Of a DNA stretch of 64,000 bases, positions 19,346-28,591 are shown piece after piece. The DNA is taken from assembly GCF_900113955.1 (NCBI RefSeq), contig NZ_FORH01000001.1, positions 63,811 to 127,810 on the forward strand, given 5' to 3'. The stretch is from Celeribacter neptunius. GTDB taxonomy: Bacteria; Pseudomonadota; Alphaproteobacteria; Rhodobacterales; Rhodobacteraceae. Numbering within the stretch: the stretch's first letter is position 1; each line of letters starts with the position of its first letter. Position numbers and translations under genes: made by a program. The notes under the pieces were generated by a model. It saw only the letters and a program-made list of their open reading frames with translations, was not told where the DNA came from and ran no database searches.

Positions 19346-19813
19346 ATGCGTTGTCCATTTTGCGGAAATGTCGATACCCAGGTGAAAGATAGCCGCCCGG
19401 CCGAGGATCATGTCGCGATCCGGCGCCGCCGCTTCTGTTCCGCCTGTGGGGGTCGTTTCACCACTTATGAACGCGTGCAGCTGCGCGATCTCGTGGTGGT
19501 CAAATCGAACGGGCGGCGCGAGGATTTCGATCGCGACAAGCTCGAACGCTCGATCCGCATCGCGGCCCAGAAACGTCCGATAGAGCCGGAGCGTCTGGAT
19601 CAGATGATTTCCGGCATCGTGCGGCGTCTCGAGAGCATGGGCGAGACGGATATCCCGTCGAAAACCATTGGCGAGATCGTCATGGAGAGCCTGGCGCGGA
19701 TCGACACGGTGGCCTATGTGCGCTTTGCTTCGGTCTATAAGAATTTCCAGGCTGCCGACGATTTCGATAAATTCGTCAGCGAGTTGCGCCCGGACCCTAA
19801 AGCAGACGAATGA
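19346..19813 (+). CDS. nrdR: Transcriptional repressor NrdR
   Basis: Represses ribonucleotide reductase genes in response to ATP/dATP. The 155-residue protein starts with the zinc ribbon (CPFCGN about residue 3, CSACGGRF about 31) and continues with the ATP-cone ([20 protein letters not shown] about 49-68). Length is standard. Stop and ribD start overlap (ATGA), the conserved nrdR-ribD arrangement. No typical pair of NrdR boxes is evident upstream of the gene itself. Confidence 0.96.
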   Translation: MRCPFCGNVDTQVKDSRPAEDHVAIRRRRFCSACGGRFTTYERVQLRDLVVVKSNGRREDFDRDKLERSIRIAAQKRPIEPERLDQMISGIVRRLESMGETDIPSKTIGEIVMESLARIDTVAYVRFASVYKNFQAADDFDKFVSELRPDPKADE

Positions 19814-20910
19814 GCCGCGACACCGATGTTCGCCATATGCGCCACGCGCTGTCGCTGGCGGCGCGCGGGCTTGGCCGGACCTGGCCGAACCCGGCGGTGG
19901 GCTGTGTCATCCTGCACCAAGGCCGGATCGTCGGGCGGGGCTGGACCCAGCCCGGAGGACGTCCTCATGCCGAGACCATGGCGCTGGCGCAGGCTGGTGA
20001 CGCCGCTCGCGGCGCGACCGCCTATGTGACGCTCGAACCCTGTTCCCATCATGGCAAGACCCCGCCCTGTGCCGAGGCTTTGGTCGCCTCCGGTGTCTCT
20101 CGCGTCGTTGTGGCGCTGGGCGATCCCGATCCGCGGGTGAACGGGCGCGGCATTGCAATGCTGCAAAGCGCCGGCATCGACGTTCTCACCGGCGTCTGTG
20201 AGCGCGAGGCCCGGGAACAGCAACAGGGGTTCCTGTCGAAGGTCGTGAACGCGCGCCCGATGCTGACGCTCAAACTCGCCATGTCCTGGGACGGGCGGAT
20301 TGCCACGGCGACCGGCGAAAGCCAATGGATCACCGGGCCGGAGGCCCGGCGTCGGGTCCATGCCATGCGGGCGGGACACGATGCGGTTCTGGTCGGCGGC
20401 GGCACGGCGCGGATCGACGATCCGACCCTGACCGTGCGCGGTCTCGGGGTCGATTACCAGCCGGTGCGTGTGGTCATGTCGCGCAGGCTCGATCTGCCAC
20501 AGACCGGCAATCTGGCGCGGACCGCGGGCGAGATCCCGGTCTGGATCCTGCATGGCCCGGACGCCGCGCCGGAATTGATTTCGGTCTGGCAGGGGCTCGG
20601 TGCGACGCTGATCGAGGTGCCGGTCACCTATGGTCAGCTCGCCCCCGGGGCGGCGATGCAGGCCTTGGCCGAACATGGGCTCACTCGGGTGTTTTGCGAA
20701 GGCGGCGGTGCGCTCTCCGCCTCGCTTCTGAGCGCGGATGTTGTGGATCATGTGGCGCTGTTCACCGCCGGGCTCGGGCTCGGCGCCGAGGGCCTTCCGG
20801 GCCTGGGGGTGCTGGGGCTCGACCGGTTGGCGCAGGCCAAGCGCTTTGCCCTGGCCAGGATGGAACAGGTCGGCCCGGATGCCTTGACGCTTTGGCAGCG
20901 GATCTGTTGA
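19810..20910 (+). CDS. ribD: Bifunctional riboflavin deaminase/reductase RibD
   Basis: Catalyses the deamination and then the side-chain reduction of the pyrimidine intermediate in riboflavin synthesis. The 366-residue protein has the N-terminal deaminase with zinc ligands HAETMAL (about 56) and [18 protein letters not shown] (about 77-94), and a C-terminal reductase starting near [14 protein letters not shown] (about 156). It is coupled to nrdR. The remaining rib genes lie 4.7 kb downstream on the same strand; the capsule genes between are on the opposite strand. Confidence 0.95.
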   Translation: MSRDTDVRHMRHALSLAARGLGRTWPNPAVGCVILHQGRIVGRGWTQPGGRPHAETMALAQAGDAARGATAYVTLEPCSHHGKTPPCAEALVASGVSRVVVALGDPDPRVNGRGIAMLQSAGIDVLTGVCEREAREQQQGFLSKVVNARPMLTLKLAMSWDGRIATATGESQWITGPEARRRVHAMRAGHDAVLVGGGTARIDDPTLTVRGLGVDYQPVRVVMSRRLDLPQTGNLARTAGEIPVWILHGPDAAPELISVWQGLGATLIEVPVTYGQLAPGAAMQALAEHGLTRVFCEGGGALSASLLSADVVDHVALFTAGLGLGAEGLPGLGVLGLDRLAQAKRFALARMEQVGPDALTLWQRIC

Positions 20911-20916
20911 GAAAAC

Positions 20917-22668
20917 CTAGCTGAGACCCAGAAACGCCGCCCGGGCCTGGCGCAGTTTCGCGAGGAGCGCCTGTGTCAGGCGACTGCGTCCTTGCGGTGC
21001 CGTGGAGAGATACTCCAGCGCCTCTTCCGGTGACAGCGGGGCGCCGGTTTTCGGGTCGAAATAGCGCGGGTAATCGATGAGCACGGCATGGGCGAGCCCC
21101 AAAAGTGTCGGATGCGCCCCGCGCCGGGCCGGCACCTTGCCGAGATCCGTGGTCAGCCCCCAGCCGGCGTAGAACGGCGCGCCGGTGCAGGTGACGGGCC
21201 TGTCGCGCAACAGCGCCTCAAACCCGATCAGCGAGGTCATGGTCCAGACCTCATCGCAGGCCTCGATGAGCGCCAATGGATCGGCCTCATGGGCGACGAC
21301 ATCGGCGCGCTTTTCCGCGTCGCCGAGCTTGCCCTTGCGCAGGCCTGCCTCGACATCCGGATGTGGCTTGTAGACGATCACCGCCTGCGGGTGCGCCGCG
21401 CGGGCCGCCTCCAGCAGGGCGCGGTTGCTGGCAATCTCGCCCGCGCCCAGGGTGATCGAGGCGTCATCTTCGACCTGTCCGGCCACGAGGATGCGATGCC
21501 CCTCGGGCAGGGGCGGCACCCCGGTTCCGACATTGTATTTGCTCAGGTTGAGCGCGCGAAGCCGGGTGAGGAATGTATCGATCCGCCGGGATTGCGCCGG
21601 GCTGAGCGAGGCGCGTTCCGCGATCATCTGTTCGAGCCGCGACGGGCGGGTCGGATCGAAATAGATCCCGATGTCATCGAGCACCAGAGACAATGGCCGC
21701 ACCAGCGCCGCGCCCAGGCCCCGCGAGCGCAGGAAACCGTCCTCGAGTCGCAGATCGGCCGCGGGATCATTGCCCCAGACAAGATGGCGGCGCCCCCTGG
21801 CTTTCTCGGTCGCGATCTCCTCCGGGGCGTCGGTCACGGTGATCCCGCCGCGCCCGAGATAGCTCTTCAGAAACCCGTGTTTCCAGCGCAGGATATTGCT
21901 GGCGACATAGCCCGAGGCATCTTCGCGCAGGGCGCGCTCGCGGGTCTCGAGCCGGGCCAGAACGGCCTCGATCTCCAGCGCGGTCTCTCCGGCGTGCCAT
22001 TGCGTCGCGCGCATGAAGGCGGCGTGGAACAGCTGCGCCCGGGTGAGCCGCCGCGTGGCATGCGGATCGGGGCGTTCATCCTGGCTCAATCCGAGGCCAC
22101 CGTACCAGGGCTGACCGAAGACCCGGGGGCGGTGACCGGCGAAAATCGCATCGGCGCCAAAGCCGGCGCTATGGGTGTAGACCGCGGTGGCGCTTTCCAG
22201 CAGGGCGTAGAGATTGCTCTCCGGCGGCAAGAGGCTGATCCGCGGATCGGCATGGCTGGTGAAATAGCCGTCGGCACAGCAGAGCACCGCCACCTGGGCG
22301 TTCAGCAGCTCGGTCTGGGCGAACACCAGCATTTCCAGCATATCGGTGTCCGGCGGGGCGCCATCCACGCTTTTCGGCTGATCCAGAACCAGCACATATG
22401 GCCCATTCGGAAGCCTGTTTGCGTCGATCGAGGTCGCAGACTTGGACAGTTTCAACGCGACCAGCCAATCGATCGCATCGCGGGCGCGGTCGAGCTCGGC
22501 GCTCATGTCCAGCGGGTCGTTGGCGATCACATCGGCCCAGTCTTGTCGCGATGTGCCGCTGAGATCCGGTTCCTGTGCGACGCGGTCAAGGAGCAGGGGG
22601 GGCTCAAACGCAGGCCGCCCCAGCGGGGCGGCTGGGGCGGCGGTTTGTGATGGGCCATTCGTGACCAT
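20917..22668 (-). CDS. kpsC: Capsule polysaccharide biosynthesis protein KpsC-like
   Basis: KpsC extends the poly-Kdo linker on the lipid anchor of group 2-type capsules. The 583-residue protein retains a complete C-terminal module (about 270-583) with ILVAGQVEDDASI, VIYKPHPDVEAGLRKG, EVWTMTSLIGFEALL and TGAPFYAGWGL. The N-terminal module is represented only by its second half (about 30-250, ending GQPWYGGLGLSQDER). E. coli KpsC is longer, with two full modules, so this one looks shortened. Start at 22668, eight bases after the upstream gene's stop. KpsM/T/E exporters are not here. Confidence 0.85.
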   Translation of the reverse strand: MVTNGPSQTAAPAAPLGRPAFEPPLLLDRVAQEPDLSGTSRQDWADVIANDPLDMSAELDRARDAIDWLVALKLSKSATSIDANRLPNGPYVLVLDQPKSVDGAPPDTDMLEMLVFAQTELLNAQVAVLCCADGYFTSHADPRISLLPPESNLYALLESATAVYTHSAGFGADAIFAGHRPRVFGQPWYGGLGLSQDERPDPHATRRLTRAQLFHAAFMRATQWHAGETALEIEAVLARLETRERALREDASGYVASNILRWKHGFLKSYLGRGGITVTDAPEEIATEKARGRRHLVWGNDPAADLRLEDGFLRSRGLGAALVRPLSLVLDDIGIYFDPTRPSRLEQMIAERASLSPAQSRRIDTFLTRLRALNLSKYNVGTGVPPLPEGHRILVAGQVEDDASITLGAGEIASNRALLEAARAAHPQAVIVYKPHPDVEAGLRKGKLGDAEKRADVVAHEADPLALIEACDEVWTMTSLIGFEALLRDRPVTCTGAPFYAGWGLTTDLGKVPARRGAHPTLLGLAHAVLIDYPRYFDPKTGAPLSPEEALEYLSTAPQGRSRLTQALLAKLRQARAAFLGLS

Positions 22669-22676
22669 ATTCAGCG

Positions 22677-23810
22677 TCAATTGCTGGCGACGTTGCTCAG
22701 CTGATTGGCCGAGGCGGTGACGCCGGTGATCGCACCCAGGGTTTTCTGCCATTGGACGAAGGGCGCTTCGGTGACATAGAGCGTGTCGCCATCGCGGATC
22801 AGGAAGTCGCGGGCCAGGAACAGCCCATTGGGCTGGGTCAGGTCGAGCACGTAGATCAGGCGCTGTGTGCCCGTGATGTCGTCACGACCGAGCACCTGGC
22901 GGGCGATTTCTTCGGGTTCGTTGCGGAACACGAAGACGCCGGTCGGGTCGGCGGAATTGGTTTGCAGCCCACCCACTTGCGCGATGGCCTCGAGCGCCGA
23001 CAGGTTGCGGGTCTCGAAAGAGATCACGCTCTGGCCGCCGGTGGCGCCGAGCGCGGTGTAGGTGCGCGGATCGGCCTCGACTAGGATGCGGTCGCCGTCG
23101 CGCAGCGGGATGTCGTATTTCGGGTTGTCGTAGAGATCCTGGAACCAGACGCTGCCGCTCTTCGAGCCGCGGATCACTTTGACCTGGGCGACATCGGGTT
23201 CGACCGCGAGGCCGCCGGCATGCGCCAGCATGGCGGTCAGACGACGGGTCGGACGTTCGATCGGGTAGACGCCCTGGCCGGAGATCTTGCCGGTGATGGT
23301 GACGGTGGCGCCATCGCCGGCGGCGCGCGCCACCATGACCTGCGGATCGGGGGTCTGGGCGTCGAGTTTCTCGGTGATGATGCGGCGGATTGCTTCCGGG
23401 CTGTTGCCGGCGGCCTTGATGCGACCGGCATAGGGCACAAAGATGAAGCCCGCGCCATCGACCTGAACTTCAGAGAGGACCGTGGCATTGGCGCCCTGAC
23501 CGGCGAGAAGCCCGTCATCGACGTTTTCCCAGATCGTCAGCGACAGCACGTCGCCCGGAGAGATCGTGTCGGAGCCGATCACGCCGGCGTTCTGGAAGGC
23601 CGTCGAGAAGCCGAGTTCCTGATTGATCGCGGTGATCGCATTGACCCGGTCATTGACCGAGACGACAAAGGAATCACCTTGCTCCATCACGGAACCCGCG
23701 AAAATTTCTTTCTTGTTGGGGCCGGAGCGGGGCAGGCCACAGGCTGTCAAGCTGGCGGTCATGGCAAGCACGGCCACGGCGCGGGTAACGCGCGATGTCA
23801 GGATATTCAC
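22677..23810 (-). CDS. Polysaccharide export outer-membrane lipoprotein (KpsD/Wza type)
   Basis: Outer-membrane translocon for capsule or exopolysaccharide. The 377-residue precursor starts with GTG at 23810, with AGAGGAGA eight bases upstream, and has a signal peptide with lipobox LTAC (Cys about 25). The polysaccharide export domain (ISPGDVLSLTIWENVDDGL, about 80-98) and SLBB-like domains (GKISGQGVYPIERPTRRLTAMLAHAGGL and later segments) follow. It lies between kpsS and kpsC, so it most likely exports the product of those enzymes. Confidence 0.87.
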   Translation of the reverse strand: MNILTSRVTRAVAVLAMTASLTACGLPRSGPNKKEIFAGSVMEQGDSFVVSVNDRVNAITAINQELGFSTAFQNAGVIGSDTISPGDVLSLTIWENVDDGLLAGQGANATVLSEVQVDGAGFIFVPYAGRIKAAGNSPEAIRRIITEKLDAQTPDPQVMVARAAGDGATVTITGKISGQGVYPIERPTRRLTAMLAHAGGLAVEPDVAQVKVIRGSKSGSVWFQDLYDNPKYDIPLRDGDRILVEADPRTYTALGATGGQSVISFETRNLSALEAIAQVGGLQTNSADPTGVFVFRNEPEEIARQVLGRDDITGTQRLIYVLDLTQPNGLFLARDFLIRDGDTLYVTEAPFVQWQKTLGAITGVTASANQLSNVASN

Positions 23811-24019
23811 AGCTCGATCTCCTCTGCCCCATATTTTTATCGGGTTTAGATAGAAGCTTAGCCAATAGCGAGTCAAAAATCCAGCAAGCGGGCCGTGCCG
23901 CCGGCACGCTGTCGCAGGGGTGTTGCGCAGAGGTCGCGACCATCGCAGGATCTGTGTGTCGGCACATTTCACCCCCTGTATGTAGGGGGAAAGGCGCGGC
24001 CAATCGACGGAAATCTTTG

Positions 24020-25342
24020 CTATTTCACCAGTCTGAGCGGCTGTCGCGGCGGCGCGGTGCCGGACAGCAGCGCCACATCGGGCGCATCTTGCGACAGCAT
24101 CAGATCGACGACGAGACGCAGGAGCTGTTGCCGTCCGCGTTTGGAGTAGAAACCGCCGGGCACTTGCGAGGTCTCGAGCAGAAACTGACGAAAATCGCGA
24201 TAGGCGCGGGTGTCCGGCCGGTCGGGATGGGAGAAAAACTCTTCGAGCGGCTGATGCGAGACGAATTCCGGCTTGTCATAGACCGCCTGGCCGAGAATGC
24301 GCAGCGGGATGCCGAGCGACAGGACCTGTTGACCGGCGGTGGAATTGACCGTGACGGCGGACCGCGCACTGTGCAACAGCCGTTGCAACTTGCCGCCGCG
24401 CACGTAATGCACCCGGTGCTCGACGCCATATTCGGCGGAGATGCGGCGAATTTCATGGCGGAGATTGCGCCGGTCGTTTTCCAGCGGATGCGCCTTGAAC
24501 ACCAGATGATGATGCGCGGGCGCGCCCGTGGCGAAACCCTGGATCACATCGGCGATAAATTCGGGCATGGTGGAATAGGGGCTATGGACCTGAAAGCTGG
24601 TATCATGTTCGAGCTGCAACAGCGCGATATGGAACGGATGCCCGGCATTGAGGATGCGCCGCGTGTGCCAGCCGCGCGACAGGTAGTGTTGCGGCATCAG
24701 GATCAGGCGCTTGAAATACAGGAGGAATTCGCGGGTCACCGGCAATTCGCGATGGCCCTTGAAATGTTTGAATGCGCCGTTCCGGAACAGCACGAACCAA
24801 TGATAGAGCGCGCCGTAGAAGATATGCTGGCGCATGTCGCCCCATTGCGCCGGCGGTTCGATATTGTCCTGATCGATCTTGTCGAGTGCGACGCGCATAT
24901 CCTCGACGGAAAGGCCCATCAGGCTCGAATTTCCGTTCGAGCCATCGCGCTCGTAAGACACCCAATAGGGGCGGATGTAGCCCTCTTCGAACACATGGAT
25001 GGTCAGGCCCAGTGCGCGGGCTTTCTCGATGGCCAGCGCATGGACCGGGCGGGTGTCGCCATAGAGCACGATATCGGTGACGCCCTTGTTCGCGACGATC
25101 TCTGCAAAGGTCTCGGGCCAGGCTTCCGGCGTGCCGGTATAGGGCAGAAAGCTTTTGCTCGAGAACCAGAACGCCCGGTCGCCGGCGTTGAAGCCGACGC
25201 GCCAGACCGCGGCACCGGCGGCGCGCAACATCTTGCCCAGACCCCAGAAATATGGCCCGTGCGGTCCCTGAAGCATCAGGAAGACACGGCTGGCCGGTGG
25301 GTCTGACGGGCTGAGGTGTTTCATTTCTGTGTTGTGTGACAT
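24020..25342 (-). CDS. kpsS: Capsule polysaccharide biosynthesis protein KpsS-like
   Basis: KpsS adds the first Kdo to phosphatidylglycerol in the capsule linker. The 440-residue protein has the family hallmarks LMLQGPHGPYFWGLGKMLRAAG (about 22-43), GDTRPVHALAIEKARALG, VFEEGYIRPYWV (about 118) and the late KAHPLENDRRN and TVNSTAGQQVLSLGIP (about 350). Two starts are possible, 25342 and 25324, neither with a clear ribosome-binding site. It is first of three capsule genes on this strand, with a 209-bp gap before the exporter gene that could hold a second promoter. Confidence 0.9.
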   Translation of the reverse strand: MSHNTEMKHLSPSDPPASRVFLMLQGPHGPYFWGLGKMLRAAGAAVWRVGFNAGDRAFWFSSKSFLPYTGTPEAWPETFAEIVANKGVTDIVLYGDTRPVHALAIEKARALGLTIHVFEEGYIRPYWVSYERDGSNGNSSLMGLSVEDMRVALDKIDQDNIEPPAQWGDMRQHIFYGALYHWFVLFRNGAFKHFKGHRELPVTREFLLYFKRLILMPQHYLSRGWHTRRILNAGHPFHIALLQLEHDTSFQVHSPYSTMPEFIADVIQGFATGAPAHHHLVFKAHPLENDRRNLRHEIRRISAEYGVEHRVHYVRGGKLQRLLHSARSAVTVNSTAGQQVLSLGIPLRILGQAVYDKPEFVSHQPLEEFFSHPDRPDTRAYRDFRQFLLETSQVPGGFYSKRGRQQLLRLVVDLMLSQDAPDVALLSGTAPPRQPLRLVK

Positions 25343-25634
25343 GGGCGCGCGCTTGTCATGGTTAAAAGCTGTTTACTCAGAAAATCGGGCGGATTTGTGG
25401 CTCTGCTGACGCATGGTAAGGCCGGGTTTTCGAGGCGGTGGGCAGAGGAGTGCGGCCTCTCTGGTCCCGATGCTCGCACTGACCATGGCGCAGATCTTGG
25501 TGCAGAAAGGTGAATATTCCCTGAGCGCGGTCTCTTGCGGTGCCCGCCGCGGGGCGCTACCTCTTTTCGGGTGACGAATGAACCGCTTGCGTGGCAAGGC
25601 TCATCCGTCCCTCTGACAGCAACAGGAGCCCCAT

Positions 25635-26234
25635 ATGTTCACAGGAATTATCACCGATGTCGGGACGGTTCTCGAGCTCGAGAAACGCGGCGACCTGCGC
25701 GCCCGGATCGGCTGTGCCTATGACGTGGACGGGATCGAGATCGGCGCCTCGATCGCCTGTGACGGGGTCTGCCTGACGGTGATCGCGCTGGGAACAGACC
25801 CTCAGAACTGGTTCGATGTGGAAATTTCTGCCGAGAGCATCTCCAAAACCAATATCGGCAACTGGGTGGAGGGCAAGCGGCTCAACCTCGAACGCGCTCT
25901 GAAGCTCGGCGATGAACTGGGCGGGCATATCGTGTCCGGCCATGTCGATGGCGTGGCGGAGATCACCGCCATGGTGGAGGAGGGCGACAGCACGCGGATC
26001 ACCTTTGCGGCCCCCGAAGCGCTGGCAAAATTCATTGCGCCCAAGGGCTCGGTGGCACTGAATGGCACCTCGCTGACGGTGAACGAGGTCGATGGCACCT
26101 CCTTTGGCATCAATGTCATCCCGCATACGCAGGAGGTGACCACTTGGGGCGCGGCCAGGGTCGGTGACAAGATCAATCTCGAGATCGACACGCTGGCACG
26201 CTATGTCGCGCGTCTGCAGGAATGGCAGGCATGA
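25635..26234 (+). CDS. ribE: Riboflavin synthase, alpha subunit
   Basis: Dismutates two 6,7-dimethyl-8-ribityllumazine to riboflavin. The 199-residue protein shows the two tandem lumazine-binding repeats: MFTGIITDVGTV, IACDGVCLTV in repeat 1 and LGGHIVSGHVDGVAEI, LNGTSLTVNEVDG in repeat 2. ATG at 25635 after ACAGGAGCCCC. No FMN riboswitch is recognisable in the 292 bp upstream. The next gene overlaps by ATGA. Confidence 0.96.
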   Translation: MFTGIITDVGTVLELEKRGDLRARIGCAYDVDGIEIGASIACDGVCLTVIALGTDPQNWFDVEISAESISKTNIGNWVEGKRLNLERALKLGDELGGHIVSGHVDGVAEITAMVEEGDSTRITFAAPEALAKFIAPKGSVALNGTSLTVNEVDGTSFGINVIPHTQEVTTWGAARVGDKINLEIDTLARYVARLQEWQA

Positions 26235-26791
26235 GCCGCTTTGGCGTCGGCCACAACGGTGGTCCTTCGATGGATGGCGGGGTGAGCTTTCGCCGGTTTG
26301 CCTGGCAACAGGCCCGCAAGGGGCTGTTGGGCGAGCGCCTGCCTGTGGAGGTGATCCGGCGTCGGGTGCGCCGGGCCGAGGAGCTCGGGCTGCCCTACCG
26401 CTCCTATGCCTCGATTCGCGCCGCGACCGGCCGTGATGTGCTGGGCTTTCTGTTTTCCACCAATGCGCTGCGGCTCATTCGTCAGGGCGACCGCCTGCCG
26501 GTGCAATATGCCGACAAGCTGGCGCGGCTGAAGGCGGCGCGGCTGGCGGCGGTGCATGCCCCGCTCGATCCGGGTGCAATTGCCGCTTTGGACGAGATCG
26601 ACCGGGCCGGGGACGCGCCGCGCGCCTTTGCCGACTGGTCGGTGCAACGGGCTGGTTTGAAAGAGATTTTGGGGGACAAGCTGCCGCGGGATGCGGTGGT
26701 GCTGATCTCGGAGGCCGCCTTTGAAGCGGAATGGTGTGCCTCTGGCAAGCTTGCGGGGGCGATCCCGGCCCCGGTCTTTTTCGGCGATTGA
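26231..26791 (+). CDS. Conserved hypothetical protein in the riboflavin operon
   Basis: A protein of 186 residues, basic and Ala/Arg-rich, beginning MSRFGVGHNGGPSMDGG. The GHNGGP motif occurs near the N-terminus of various alphaproteobacterial proteins, but the function is unknown. The middle part is helical (RRVRRAEELGLPYRSYASIRAATGRDVLGF looks helix-turn-helix-like). It is translationally coupled to ribE and followed by ribB, so a link to flavin metabolism or its regulation is possible but unproven. In-frame start 26222 is less likely than 26231. Confidence 0.65.
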   Translation: MSRFGVGHNGGPSMDGGVSFRRFAWQQARKGLLGERLPVEVIRRRVRRAEELGLPYRSYASIRAATGRDVLGFLFSTNALRLIRQGDRLPVQYADKLARLKAARLAAVHAPLDPGAIAALDEIDRAGDAPRAFADWSVQRAGLKEILGDKLPRDAVVLISEAAFEAEWCASGKLAGAIPAPVFFGD

Positions 26792-26921
26792 GGCAATTGC
26801 GCGCAAATTGACAGACGGATGTGCCCAATTCTCCTGTGTTCCGGGGTGGGATGTACTGGCCTTTGGGCCGCCAAACCTGTAGGCAAGGGCGACCCGAAGA
26901 TCTTAAAGGCCCGCCCGAGAC

Positions 26922-28037
26922 ATGTCCGATACCACAGCGACGACCCAAGACAGCTACGAAGCCGCGATTTCCCCGATCGAGGAGATCATCGAGGATGCCC
27001 GCAACGGCCGGATGTTCATCCTTGTCGATCATGAGGATCGCGAGAACGAAGGCGATCTGGTGATCCCGTCGCAAATGGCCACGCCCGAGGCGATCAACTT
27101 CATGGCGACCTATGGCCGGGGTTTGATCTGCGTGACCTTGACCGGCGAACGGATCGATGCGCTGGGCCTGCCGATGATGGCCTCTTCGAATTCCTCGCGC
27201 CACGAAACCGCTTTCACCGTCTCGATCGAGGCGAAAGAGGGGGTGTCGACCGGCATTTCCGCCCATGATCGGGCCCGCACCGTCGCCGTGGCGATCGACC
27301 CGTCGAAGACCGCCGAAGACATCGCCACCCCCGGCCATATCTTTCCGCTGCGCGCCCGTGAGGGCGGTGTCCTGGTCCGTGCCGGTCACACCGAGGCCGG
27401 TGTCGATGTCGCCCGTCTGGCGGGGCTGATGCCCAGCTCGGTGATCTGCGAAATCATGAACGAGGACGGCACCATGTCGCGGCTGCCGGATCTGGTGAGC
27501 TTCGCGCAGATGCACAATCTCAAGATCGGCACGATTTCCGATCTGATCGCCTATCGTCGTCGCCACGACAACCTTGTGACCAAGAGCGCCGAACGGACCA
27601 TCACCTCGGCCTTCGGTGGCGAGTGGGCGATGCAGATCTACACCGACGATCTGCACGGGGCCGAACATATCGTGCTCTCCAAGGGCGATATCACCGATGG
27701 CAAGCCGGTTCTGGTGCGGGTGCATAACCTCAATCCGCTGGAAGATGTGCTGGGCATCGGCAAGACCTCGCGCGAGATCGAAGGCGCGATGGAGCTGATC
27801 GCCGAAGAGGGCCGCGGCGTCGTCGTGCTGCTGCGCGACACCCGCATGAAAATGATCGAGGAAGACGCGGCCTCGCCGCAGACGCTGCGCCGCTACGGCC
27901 TGGGGGCCGAGATCCTTGCAGCACTTGGCCTGCATGAGCTGATCCTCGTGACCAACAGCCCGCAACCGAAAGTGCCGGGGCTCGATGCCTTCGGCCTCAC
28001 GATCACCGGAACGCGCAAAATCACCGAAGGAGCCTGA
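26922..28037 (+). CDS. ribB: 3,4-dihydroxy-2-butanone-4-phosphate synthase with decayed GTP cyclohydrolase II domain
   Basis: The N-terminal domain (about 17-215) makes dihydroxybutanone phosphate from ribulose-5-phosphate; DHEDRENEGDLV (about 36), RGLICV and AGHTEAGVDVARLAGL are intact. The C-terminal domain (about 225-371) has the shape of GTP cyclohydrolase II, but the three zinc-binding Cys of RibA are absent; the stretch LVRVHNLNPLEDVLG stands where they belong. Such RibBX-type proteins are known in Proteobacteria. The 371-residue protein is followed three bases later by ribH. GTP cyclohydrolase activity must come from a gene elsewhere. Confidence 0.93.
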   Translation: MSDTTATTQDSYEAAISPIEEIIEDARNGRMFILVDHEDRENEGDLVIPSQMATPEAINFMATYGRGLICVTLTGERIDALGLPMMASSNSSRHETAFTVSIEAKEGVSTGISAHDRARTVAVAIDPSKTAEDIATPGHIFPLRAREGGVLVRAGHTEAGVDVARLAGLMPSSVICEIMNEDGTMSRLPDLVSFAQMHNLKIGTISDLIAYRRRHDNLVTKSAERTITSAFGGEWAMQIYTDDLHGAEHIVLSKGDITDGKPVLVRVHNLNPLEDVLGIGKTSREIEGAMELIAEEGRGVVVLLRDTRMKMIEEDAASPQTLRRYGLGAEILAALGLHELILVTNSPQPKVPGLDAFGLTITGTRKITEGA

Positions 28038-28040
28038 GCC

Positions 28041-28577
28041 ATGGCCGCCGCTGAACAGCATCACATTCTCGACCTGCCGAAGTTCGAACAACCGGTGAAG
28101 CTCCTGATCGTCGTTGCGCCCTATTACAAGGACATCGCCGATGAACTCGTGGCCGGCGCCAAGGCCACCATCGAAGAGGCGGGGGGCACCTGGGATCTCG
28201 TCGAGGTGCCCGGTGCGCTCGAAGTGCCGACCGCGATCTCGATTGCCGACAAGCTGTCCAACTTCGACGGCTACGTGGCGCTGGGCTGTGTCATCCGGGG
28301 CGAGACCACCCATTATGACACCGTCTGCAACGACAGCTCGCGGGCGCTGCAGCTCATGGGGCTTCAGGGCCTCTGCATCGGCAATGGCATCCTGACGGTG
28401 GAAAACCGCGATCAGGCGGTGGTGCGCGCCGAAAGCAAAGGTCAAAATAAAGGCGGCGGTGCCGCCGCTGCGGCCTTGCATCTCATCGCGCTTTCGCGCA
28501 AATGGGCAAATCCGAGCAAGGGCGTGGGATTCCATACCGACGCGATCAAGCTTGCCGGCGAGACAAAGCCCGCCTGA
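28041..28577 (+). CDS. ribH: 6,7-dimethyl-8-ribityllumazine synthase
   Basis: Joins dihydroxybutanone phosphate to the pyrimidine intermediate to make lumazine. The 178-residue protein has VPGALEVPTAI (about 55), the cap GCVIRGETTHYD (about 79-90) with the catalytic His, and GNGILTVENRDQA (about 114). Directly downstream of ribB and 14 bp before nusB, the standard ribH-nusB pair. Metabolic partner of ribB, ribD and ribE in this window. Confidence 0.96.
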   Translation: MAAAEQHHILDLPKFEQPVKLLIVVAPYYKDIADELVAGAKATIEEAGGTWDLVEVPGALEVPTAISIADKLSNFDGYVALGCVIRGETTHYDTVCNDSSRALQLMGLQGLCIGNGILTVENRDQAVVRAESKGQNKGGGAAAAALHLIALSRKWANPSKGVGFHTDAIKLAGETKPA

Positions 28578-28591
28578 CGAAAGCCGAACAC

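Noticed and set aside
25343-25634. FMN riboswitch upstream of ribE
   Set aside because: The conserved RFN-element segments are not present in this stretch.
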